DNA from: Methanosarcinaceae archaeon
GTDB lineage: Archaea > Halobacteriota > Methanosarcinia > Methanosarcinales > Methanosarcinaceae
Length of the DNA: 36,770 bases
Assembly (NCBI GenBank): GCA_030655675.1
Contig: JAUSPM010000224.1
Coordinates: forward strand, 1-36,770
Direction of reading: 5' to 3'
The stretch's first letter is position 1; the number at the start of each line of letters is the position of its first letter. Below the pieces are notes generated by a model. The model was given only the letters and a program-made list of their open reading frames with translations. It did no database searches and was not told the DNA's origin. Below are positions 17,789-25,923 of this stretch, piece after piece. The position numbers and the translations under genes were made by a program.

Positions 17789-20182
17789 ATGTCAATTAAG
17801 ATCACACGAAGGGATTTCCTTAAACTGACTGCTGCCGCAGTAGGTACCGTCGCTATTGGTGATGTCGCATCCGCGGCAGTTGACTGCGATGATTGCCACA
17901 AACTTGCAGCAGTACCTGCACGTAAACAACCACACCAGTGGATTCCCAGTTACTGCAATATGTGCGGTGGGATGAGTGGCATTCATATAGATATACTACC
18001 AAATGAAATTACGGGCGAAACAATGGTCATGAAGGTAGGGCCTAACCCGTATAATCCTACAGGTGTTTCTAATAATTCAAAGGATTATTTCGACAATATT
18101 GGGGAGGGTTCAGCACTGTGTGCCAGAGGCAATGCTGCTGTGGAATTACTTTATGACCCTGATAGACTACAAAAACCAATGAGGCGCACCAATCCCGCAA
18201 AAGGCAGGGGCGTCGAACCGAAGTTTGAGGAGATCACATGGCCTGAAGCGATTGCTGAGATATCAGAAAAACTTGGCACACTCAAAGCAGCAGGCGAATC
18301 ACATAAACTCGTATGGTTTGCAGACGGGCAAAATTACAAGCATCTACAGGAAGATTTCTGTAACCTGTACGGTACACCAAATCATTTTCAGTACAACCAA
18401 AACAGTGATTCTGCAAGAAAAGCAGCACTAAAGATCAGCATGGGTGAAGAAAATGCTATGCTGGATGCTGTGGAGTCAAAGTATATACTTCTCTTTGGTT
18501 CAAATCCACTTTCATCAATTAAACATGGGTATGAAGTACGCACAATAATAAGGGGAATTGAGAACGGTGCACGGCTGATCGTCGTAGACCCGTACCTCAG
18601 TTTCACCGCAACCAAGGCACATGAATGGCTTCCAATTAAGCCCGGGACAGATGGAGCATTTGCACTTGCAATGGCCCATGTTATCATAAAAGAAGGGCTA
18701 TTTGACGAGGAATTCATAGACCACTGGACACTTGGATTCAATGATTTTGCAAATTTCGTGAAGGACAAAACGCCACAATGGGCTGAAGACATCACAGGTT
18801 TATCCAAAGAGATCATCACACATACGGCACGTGAACTTGCACTGACAAAACCTGCCGCTATCGATATCGGCGCAGGTGTCACCCAGCATTCCAACGCTGT
18901 CCAGACAGGACGCGCCATTGCAGCGCTTGCAGCACTGACAGGTCAGATAGACAGGCGTGGGACAATCGTCTTCCCCAACATGGGCGGACTTGCGCGTCAG
19001 GATGTTTCGTATGACGACATAACTGAACCATCTCTTGATGGGGATTATCCATTTGCTGATAATTCATATATCGGTGCACTGGATGCAATTACAACAGGTA
19101 AACCATACAAACCAAAGATCGGCGTTGTAATGGGTGAAAATGTTGTTATGTCAACTCCGGGTACCAATGAAGTTGTGAATGCACTCAAGGCACTTGAGTT
19201 CCTTGTTGTTGTAGGCACACACATCAATGAGACTTCTGAACTTGCAGATATCGTTCTTCCCGCAACTACTCAATTCGAGAGTTACGACCTGAACGAGAAT
19301 TATATCACATGGCCATCTGTAGCATTGAGACAACCTGCAATTGAACCTCTATTCAATCAAATGACTGAATACGAGACAATTATTGCACTCGGTGAGAATC
19401 TGAAACTTAAGACGTCCGATGGTGAGGAATTCTTCAAAGGACTGGATTATCTGGAATATCTTGAGGCTGAACTTAAGAACGGTCCATCAGGTCTTAGCAT
19501 TGCAGAATTACAGAAACTCGATGGTGCAGTATGGACCGATAAGGTCAATGGCACAAGTTATGAGAAATATCGACAGAAAGTAGTGGCTCCATCCGGTTCA
19601 CAAGTAGATAGCGATGGAGTGCTCCATGATAGTAATGGCAATGCGATTGGTGTTACTGTATGGGATACATTCTATAACGGTTTTGATACGAAATCACGTA
19701 AATTCGAATTCGTATCAGAACATCTTGAAGATCTCAATGATGCAAACGGCAAGATGATCAACAAAATGCCTGTGTATACACCTGTTGAAGCTATTCCATC
19801 CTGGGATTATCCGCTATATCTTATCAACTGGCATGAGTCGGCACATTATAGTGTGAACACGCAGAACAATGTCTATCTGAATGAACTTAAATGGGATAAT
19901 CCGGTTGCGATCCATCCGAAAACTGCAGAAAAACTGAATATTAAAACCGGAGATAAGATCGAAGTGGAATCCGAATACGGAAAGGCATCAATGCTTGCAC
20001 TTCTGACTGACAGGATACGCCCTGACACGGTCGGCTGGATGCACGGTTTCGGTCACTGGCGTATGGGTGATGTTGCTGATGGAAAAGGTGCAAATGTGTA
20101 CGATGTCGTGCCAATGAAAGCAGAAGCGATAACAGGCAACCAGATGTCAAAGGAAGCAGTTGTCGATATCAGAAAAGAATAA
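17789..20182 (+). CDS. Molybdopterin oxidoreductase (CISM/Psr-like catalytic subunit), Tat-exported
   Basis: Tat signal ITRRDFLKLTAAAVGTVAIGDVASAA; CNMCGGMSG...CARGNA; FGSNP; VVDPYLSFTATKAHEWLPIKPGTDGAFALAMAHVI; C-terminal HPKTAEKLNIKTGDKIEVESEYGKASMLALLTDRIRPDTVGWMHGFGHW. ATG 17789 with GGGGAGGAG. Confidence 0.92.
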   Translation: MSIKITRRDFLKLTAAAVGTVAIGDVASAAVDCDDCHKLAAVPARKQPHQWIPSYCNMCGGMSGIHIDILPNEITGETMVMKVGPNPYNPTGVSNNSKDYFDNIGEGSALCARGNAAVELLYDPDRLQKPMRRTNPAKGRGVEPKFEEITWPEAIAEISEKLGTLKAAGESHKLVWFADGQNYKHLQEDFCNLYGTPNHFQYNQNSDSARKAALKISMGEENAMLDAVESKYILLFGSNPLSSIKHGYEVRTIIRGIENGARLIVVDPYLSFTATKAHEWLPIKPGTDGAFALAMAHVIIKEGLFDEEFIDHWTLGFNDFANFVKDKTPQWAEDITGLSKEIITHTARELALTKPAAIDIGAGVTQHSNAVQTGRAIAALAALTGQIDRRGTIVFPNMGGLARQDVSYDDITEPSLDGDYPFADNSYIGALDAITTGKPYKPKIGVVMGENVVMSTPGTNEVVNALKALEFLVVVGTHINETSELADIVLPATTQFESYDLNENYITWPSVALRQPAIEPLFNQMTEYETIIALGENLKLKTSDGEEFFKGLDYLEYLEAELKNGPSGLSIAELQKLDGAVWTDKVNGTSYEKYRQKVVAPSGSQVDSDGVLHDSNGNAIGVTVWDTFYNGFDTKSRKFEFVSEHLEDLNDANGKMINKMPVYTPVEAIPSWDYPLYLINWHESAHYSVNTQNNVYLNELKWDNPVAIHPKTAEKLNIKTGDKIEVESEYGKASMLALLTDRIRPDTVGWMHGFGHWRMGDVADGKGANVYDVVPMKAEAITGNQMSKEAVVDIRKE

Positions 20183-20185
20183 AGT

Positions 20186-20230
20186 CAGAAGCTGCCCTTT
20201 ACCGGGCATTTCTGTCATTTTTTTAATTTA
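20186..20230 (+). terminator. Terminator of the NrfD/FeS/Mo operon
   Basis: CAGAAgcTGCCC-tttacc-GGGCAtTTCTG, followed by TCATTTTTTT. Confidence 0.65.
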
Positions 20231-20320
20231 ACACTTGTTTTCATATGTTTTTTTTAAACAGAATACTTTTTAACAATCCCGCATATAAATACTGTATGAT
20301 CGCACAGGGGTTTCGTACCA

Positions 20321-21253
20321 ATGACTGCAATTGAAGTTACACATGTAATCAAGTCATACAATGACACTGAGGTTATTCGGGATATTTCATTTTCAGTGAA
20401 GAAAGGCGAGATTTTTGGGATTCTTGGGCCCAATGGTGCCGGCAAGACCACGATGCTTCGCATGTTATTGGACCAGATAAAGCCGGACAGTGGTACCATT
20501 AAGATATTTGGTGAACCTATTAAATTAAAGGCAAAGGACAAGATAGGCTATCTGCCGGAGGAAAGAGGGCTTTACCAGAAATCAAGAATTTTGGAAATAC
20601 TTGTGTATTTTGGCATGCTGAAGAGTATGTCAAAAACAGATGCGCATGATAGTGCAGAAAAACTTTTGCGTACAATGGAATTATACGATGTCAAAAATAA
20701 ACGAGTTGATGAACTTTCAAAAGGTATGCAGCAAAAGGTCCAGTTCATTGGCACCATCCTACATAATCCTGATCTTATTATTGTGGACGAGCCGTTCTCC
20801 GGTCTTGACCCTGTGAACACCAGACTGCTCAAACGTGTGATAATGGAGCAGAAAAAAGCAGGCAAGACAATCGTTCTATCGACTCATATGATGGAGCAAG
20901 CAACGGAATTGTGTGACACGTTGCTGATGATCAACAAAGGAAAGATCGTAATGTATGGGAAACCGGGCGAAATCATGGATAAATATTATAAAAACTCAAT
21001 AATCATTGAGCCGGAGGATGCAGGTGATGGGGATATTTCTTCATCAAAAACCATTTCCAGATTACGCGACATTGCCGGAGTGGTGGATATTAAGCATCAT
21101 AAAAGGGAAATGGAACTGTTTCTTGATGATGAAACTGATGAAAATGCAGTGTTGAGGGAAATTATAGAAATTATAAAGATCAAACGATTTGAGCACTCGG
21201 TACCTTCACTTAATGATATATTCATCAGTATTGTAGACGAGGGGACTGAATGA
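20321..21253 (+). CDS. ABC transporter ATP-binding protein (NatA-like)
   Basis: GPNGAGKTTMLRM Walker A, LSKGMQQKVQF signature, LIIVDEPFSGLDP Walker B. Confidence 0.92.
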   Translation: MTAIEVTHVIKSYNDTEVIRDISFSVKKGEIFGILGPNGAGKTTMLRMLLDQIKPDSGTIKIFGEPIKLKAKDKIGYLPEERGLYQKSRILEILVYFGMLKSMSKTDAHDSAEKLLRTMELYDVKNKRVDELSKGMQQKVQFIGTILHNPDLIIVDEPFSGLDPVNTRLLKRVIMEQKKAGKTIVLSTHMMEQATELCDTLLMINKGKIVMYGKPGEIMDKYYKNSIIIEPEDAGDGDISSSKTISRLRDIAGVVDIKHHKREMELFLDDETDENAVLREIIEIIKIKRFEHSVPSLNDIFISIVDEGTE

Positions 21254-22476
21254 GCAAAATAACCACTGTTGCCATGTACGAATTCATGAAGATCGTGAAG
21301 CGCAAAGAGTTTATGCTGATGACCATAGGATTTCCATTGCTTTTTGTGATTGTAACGGCAATTCCTATTTTGCTTTTAAGTCAGGCCGGCCCGGATGATC
21401 ATGTATTCGGGTACATAGATAAGATGGAAATGTTTGAGTTCCCTGAGAACGTTACTAACCTGCATTCCTCGATTGGTCCAATCTCCGCAAAAACATCGAC
21501 AAATACATACATACGGCTTAATAGAACCTACGAGAGCAGTTTACTTTTGAAATCAGGTGATATAAGGGGTTTTGTCATAATTCCGGAAGACTATATGGAA
21601 ACCGGCATTATCAATGCGTTTGGAAAAGACATACCCACAGAAGAGATTTCAGATATACTTGTTGATAATTTATTGATGGATGTGACAGATGAAGAAACAG
21701 GTCTGCGAATCAAGGAACCAATTACTCTCAAACGGTACACGGTCGATGAAAAGACAGACAAGGTAAGAGAACTGGGGTTGCCCGATGTCATCAATAAGAT
21801 TGCGATGCCGTTCATTATTGCAGTATTGTTGTTCATTACGATATTTTCATCATCAGGATATCTTATTCAAGGTGTTGCCGAAGAAAAGGAAAGCAAGATC
21901 ATCGAAATTCTCCTGTCATCGGTTACAACAGGACAACTTCTGGCAGGCAAGATCATAGGTCTTGGTGCTATCGGTTTGGTGCAGCTCTGTATTTGGTTGC
22001 TTGTAAGTATATCTGCTTCATCCATGTTTTTGCCACAATTTGCATTCAAAATATACCTCATTATCCTGGCATTTGTATATTTCTTGTTGGGATACATGCT
22101 GATTGCCACTTTTATGGCAACAATTGGGAGTATAAGCAGTTCACTAAGGGAAAGTCAGCAACTTGCGGGCTTATTCACTTTTGCTGCAATTCTTCCACTT
22201 ATGTTCATGCAGATATTACTTACAAAACCCGATAGCGGCATGTCTGTATTCCTTTCCATATTCCCAATGACATCGCCTGTTGCGATGCTTGTACGTATAG
22301 GTTCAACAAATGTTCCATTTTATCAGATTTTAGCAAGTATTCTTATACTGGTGTTATCGGCATATATCGTATTGATAATCGGTGCAAGAATATTCAGAAT
22401 GGGTGTGCTCATGTATGGGAAACGTCCTACAATACGAGATATTATCCGATTTACCATAAATCCTGAGTCTGAGTGA
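21250..22476 (+). CDS. ABC-2-type permease (NatB-like)
   Basis: N-terminal TM + large extracytoplasmic loop + C-terminal TMs with EEKESKIIEILLSSVTTGQLLAGKIIG; overlaps the ATPase gene by 4 nt. Confidence 0.9.
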   Translation: MSKITTVAMYEFMKIVKRKEFMLMTIGFPLLFVIVTAIPILLLSQAGPDDHVFGYIDKMEMFEFPENVTNLHSSIGPISAKTSTNTYIRLNRTYESSLLLKSGDIRGFVIIPEDYMETGIINAFGKDIPTEEISDILVDNLLMDVTDEETGLRIKEPITLKRYTVDEKTDKVRELGLPDVINKIAMPFIIAVLLFITIFSSSGYLIQGVAEEKESKIIEILLSSVTTGQLLAGKIIGLGAIGLVQLCIWLLVSISASSMFLPQFAFKIYLIILAFVYFLLGYMLIATFMATIGSISSSLRESQQLAGLFTFAAILPLMFMQILLTKPDSGMSVFLSIFPMTSPVAMLVRIGSTNVPFYQILASILILVLSAYIVLIIGARIFRMGVLMYGKRPTIRDIIRFTINPESE

Positions 22477-22654
22477 TTTTAGAAAAAAAAGACATAGAAA
22501 CTCATAGATAATGCTATGAAATTAACTTGTGCACAACAAAATGAATTGTCTTTGACAAAATGTACCACATAGGCACATTTTAGTCAAAGCCTACCATTCA
22601 GTTAAAATTTAAATATTGTATTTTATAGTGTGTATATATTTTATCAAAAATGTC

Positions 22655-22747
22655 TCATACGAGAGTGAGCATTGTTGAAACTACTTGCACTCCTAATAGT
22701 GCTGCGACTGCCATTACCATCAAAGCAACCGTTAATGTGCTGTCCAT
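22655..22747 (-). CDS. Small hydrophobic protein, 30 aa (below ORF-track cutoff)
   Basis: Minus strand: AGAGGTGAAATA-ATG; translation MDSTLTVALMVMAVAALLGVQVVSTMLTLV, stop TGA. Confidence 0.55.
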   Translation of the reverse strand: MDSTLTVALMVMAVAALLGVQVVSTMLTLV

Positions 22748-22961
22748 TATTTCACCTCTTTTTTTATGTTCTTTGCAAACACTATTGGTCACAAAGAATA
22801 ATCCATCATAATTTATCATGACATATGTTGTATATTAATGTTTTTGCCTCGCCCACTACTGTTTTATATTATTTGCGAAAGGATTGGTAAATTTTGAATG
22901 TAATCAAAATGACTCTTTTAATATATTATGATTAATCATTATAATTAGTGCATAATATTTT

Positions 22962-23044
22962 ATATGAAAACCTCATAGATATGAAAATCCCATATATATG
23001 AAAACCCCGCATAGATATGGCACCCATAGATATGACACCCCCAA
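22962..23044. repeat. Imperfect short tandem repeat (unit ~15-19 bp, ATATGAAAAYCCCATAG-like)
   Basis: atatgaaaacctcatag / atatgaaaatcccatat / atatgaaaaccccgcatag / atatggcacccatag / atatgacacccccaaag. Confidence 0.6.
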
Positions 23045-23126
23045 AGATGATATAAAAAACGTATTTGCGTGTCAATCTGACATTTACTTATGCATTAAAT
23101 GTAAGGATAGATGGAGAATTTTATTT

Positions 23127-23807
23127 ATGAAAAAAATAAGATTAATAGGATTAATGCTAATTGTTGCAATTTTGCTACTATTCACTGCAACCCCAATATA
23201 CGGGGCATCAGTGGATTCGGCAGAGGAACCTGCACGAAAAGCCTTTGAACAGGTATATAGGAGGCAGCCGTTCACATTCGACTGTACATACTGTCATGCC
23301 AATGGAACAGCCACTAACGTAATGATGCCTCATGCAAACGAGTTGGAGTATCATGATAAACTCAACCCCAGTGTATCAAGATGTTTTGGCTGCCATGATT
23401 TCATGCAGAGAGATAAACTGAAAATATTTTCTGGAGAACTTGTATCATTCGATAGATCTCCAGAGTTATGTTACCAGTGTCATCAGAAACGATATGACAC
23501 CTGGAGTCTTGGCGATCATGGCAAACCGGATTTAACATGTTCTGATTTCTCATGTCACAATCCTCATAACCCCAAATTGTTTAAGGAATCTCTAGGTGAA
23601 GGGTATCCGTTGCCACCACCACCACATCCACCGGAGCCACCTCGGCTTGGAGGGGAAAGTAATGGAGAGCCGTACTGGGAAGCCGCAGAGAGTCTGTCCA
23701 ACATGTTGTTGATTGGTATCCTGCTTGTTGTTTTATTGACAATAGGCGGAGCCGGTATAGCAATCATGTCAATAACCACAACGCATCCAAAGGATAGAGA
23801 CAACTGA
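23127..23807 (+). CDS. Membrane-anchored multihaem cytochrome (3 CxxCH + 1 CX4CH)
   Basis: Signal peptide MKKIRLIGLMLIVAILLLFTATPIYG; CTYCH, CFGCH, CYQCH, CSDFSCH; Pro-rich linker and C-terminal TM. ATG 23127 after GGAG is preferred over ORF start 22998. Confidence 0.85.
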   Translation: MKKIRLIGLMLIVAILLLFTATPIYGASVDSAEEPARKAFEQVYRRQPFTFDCTYCHANGTATNVMMPHANELEYHDKLNPSVSRCFGCHDFMQRDKLKIFSGELVSFDRSPELCYQCHQKRYDTWSLGDHGKPDLTCSDFSCHNPHNPKLFKESLGEGYPLPPPPHPPEPPRLGGESNGEPYWEAAESLSNMLLIGILLVVLLTIGGAGIAIMSITTTHPKDRDN

Positions 23808-23816
23808 GGTATGATC

Positions 23817-24647
23817 ATGGCAACAACAAGAAGAATATTTTTAAGATACATAGCCAGCGGGATTATAACACTTGCAACCGGCACCGGACTAATGAAACTT
23901 GCAAATGGTGAAACCGTTGAAAAAGTCGTAAGTAAACTTGTAAGCGACAACAGCACCTTCCCATGGACTGTCAAGAAAGTGGCGGAGTACTACAGGGACC
24001 CCCCTCCTGTTGAAGGAGTACGATATGCAATGGCTATTGACACTCAGGCATGTATCGGATGCCGCAGGTGTATGTATGCATGCATAAAAGAGAACAATAC
24101 CGGACGAAAATCCGGAATTCAATATATCAGGTTACTTGAGATGGAGGAAAGTTCATTCGACCTGCTTAACTCAGATCCGTATTATACTGAAGCACCACTA
24201 GAGGATAAATGGTATCTTCCGGCACATTGCAACCAGTGTGAGAAACCATCATGTGTACAGGCATGTCCTGTGACCGCAACATGGCAGGAAGACGATGGTA
24301 TTGTGGTAGTGGATTACAATAAGTGCATAGGCTGTCGGTTCTGTATGGTGAATTGTCCGTATGGTGCAAGGAAGTTCAACTGGGTCAAACCAGAAGTTCC
24401 TGAAGATGAGATCAATCCTGATGTCCCAATAAGACCCATCGGGGTTGTTGAAAAATGTACGTTCTGTATCCATCGTACCCGTAAAGGTCTGAAGCCCAGA
24501 TGTGAAGTAGTATGTCCTGTTGGGGCACGAAAGTTCGGAGACATACACGACCCTGATAGCGAGATCTCAAATCTGCTTCGGACAAGGCGTGTCACAGTAT
24601 TAAAAGAAGATATGGGCAATGAGCCACAAGTCTATTACGTAGGGTGA
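23817..24647 (+). CDS. Tat-dependent PsrB/DsrO-like [4Fe-4S] ferredoxin subunit
   Basis: TTRRIFLRYIASG Tat-like signal; CIGCRRCMYACIK, CNQCEKPSCVQACPVTA, CIGCRFCMVNCPYGA, CTFCIHR...CEVVCPVGA. Confidence 0.9.
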   Translation: MATTRRIFLRYIASGIITLATGTGLMKLANGETVEKVVSKLVSDNSTFPWTVKKVAEYYRDPPPVEGVRYAMAIDTQACIGCRRCMYACIKENNTGRKSGIQYIRLLEMEESSFDLLNSDPYYTEAPLEDKWYLPAHCNQCEKPSCVQACPVTATWQEDDGIVVVDYNKCIGCRFCMVNCPYGARKFNWVKPEVPEDEINPDVPIRPIGVVEKCTFCIHRTRKGLKPRCEVVCPVGARKFGDIHDPDSEISNLLRTRRVTVLKEDMGNEPQVYYVG

Positions 24648-24652
24648 TTGCG

Positions 24653-25834
24653 ATGTTAGAAAATTTAGAAGATTTTAAAAAATATACCATACTTGGCGTC
24701 GACATGTACCCTGGTCGACTGATCAAAGGTACGTTGCTCTACTATATGTGGATGGCAGGACTTCTGTTGATCCTGTTGATGGGACTTGCTTCCTACTTTA
24801 CCCAGTTGAAATACGGCATGGTCATTACCGGCAGCAGGAATGAAGTAAGCTGGAGTCTGTACATCATTGATTTCATATACTTCGTTGGTTTAGCGGCTGG
24901 TGGTTTGATCGTAGTATCAAGTGTCGAGCTGTTCGGTGTGAAGAAACTTAAACCGCTTCTGCGTATTGGTGTACTTCAGGCGATGTGTTGCGCAATTGTT
25001 GCCATAATATTCGTATCCACGGATATCGGGCATCCTGAGCGTTTCTATCGCTTCTTCTTAAGCCCGAACTTCAGTTCAATGATGTTTTATGACTTCATGG
25101 TACTTGGTGGATATACTGCATTAACCATTGTTGATCTGTGGGTGATGTTTGGTAGCGGAAAGAAATTCATGTATACTATGGCAGTCATCTCACTTCCGGC
25201 GGCTATCGGGTTGCACACAGTGACAGGATTAGTGTTTGGTCTTGCAAAATCAAGGCCTTCATGGTCAAGTGCTATCATGGGACCTCTGTTTGTATCATCT
25301 GCAATAACTTCATCTCTGGCACTTTTGATCCTTTTGGCCCTTATAATGCCAAAGTTCACTAACTTAAAGTCAGGTCCTGAGCAGGTGTTCCTTATGAGGG
25401 ATGCCCTGACCATTGCGATCCCTGTGGATGTGTTCTTCCTGTTCAGTGAGATAATTACTGTGCTGTGGCCGTATTCACAGAAACCTGAGCATCTGGTTGG
25501 TATTAATTTCATCCTGCATGGACCGTTTGCGTTCTCGCTGTTCGGTGAGATTCTACTGGCGTCCCTGATACCGTTTATCATTATATTGCATCCAAAACTG
25601 CGGCAGTCGATTCCGTGGATTGTGGCGGCATCAGTGATGGTTGTCGTGGGTGTTTATCTCAAGCGTATCTTCATTGTGATGGTGGGTATGTCAATATCTC
25701 CACTTGGTGAACTTGTAAGATATAGCCCGACACTTCCAGAGCTTATGGTGACGGCAGGCTGGTTCTCCCTTGCAGTGCTTTTGTTCACTGTCACTACAAG
25801 AATGCTGGATCTGGATCCAGGGGAAGAGCATTAA
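24653..25834 (+). CDS. NrfD/PsrC/DsrP-family membrane subunit
   Basis: Polytopic; WSLYIIDFIYFVGLAAGGLIVVSSVELFG...LPAAIGLHTVTGLVFGLAKSRPSW...GDIGHPERFYRF-like STDIGHPERFYRF; directly downstream of the FeS subunit gene. Confidence 0.9.
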   Translation: MLENLEDFKKYTILGVDMYPGRLIKGTLLYYMWMAGLLLILLMGLASYFTQLKYGMVITGSRNEVSWSLYIIDFIYFVGLAAGGLIVVSSVELFGVKKLKPLLRIGVLQAMCCAIVAIIFVSTDIGHPERFYRFFLSPNFSSMMFYDFMVLGGYTALTIVDLWVMFGSGKKFMYTMAVISLPAAIGLHTVTGLVFGLAKSRPSWSSAIMGPLFVSSAITSSLALLILLALIMPKFTNLKSGPEQVFLMRDALTIAIPVDVFFLFSEIITVLWPYSQKPEHLVGINFILHGPFAFSLFGEILLASLIPFIIILHPKLRQSIPWIVAASVMVVVGVYLKRIFIVMVGMSISPLGELVRYSPTLPELMVTAGWFSLAVLLFTVTTRMLDLDPGEEH

Positions 25835-25863
25835 GATACAGATTGCAGATCGTGTTGTAAAAA

Positions 25864-25889
25864 GTGGTGGCGTGTTCCACCATTTTTTT
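25864..25889 (+). terminator. Terminator between NrfD and cupredoxin genes
   Basis: TGGTGG-cgtgtt-CCACCA followed by TTTTTTT. Confidence 0.65.
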
Positions 25890-25923
25890 GCAATATAGAT
25901 AGCTGCCATAAAGGTGATAATAA

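Noticed and set aside
18388-18918. 176-aa minus-strand ORF inside the Mo-oxidoreductase gene
   Set aside because: Shadow ORF opposite a well-supported CDS.
17789-20182. Confident naming as polysulfide/thiosulfate/arsenate reductase
   Set aside because: Operon order fits, but the expected Mo-ligand Cys is not visible and the cluster motif is altered, so no substrate was assigned.
22962-23044. CRISPR array
   Set aside because: Units are 15-19 bp, imperfect and contiguous without unique spacers; no cas genes in the window.
22998-23126. N-terminal extension of the cytochrome ORF (MKTPHRYGTHRYDTPK...)
   Set aside because: Signal peptide and RBS-preceded ATG occur at 23127; the extension is translated from the short tandem repeat region.
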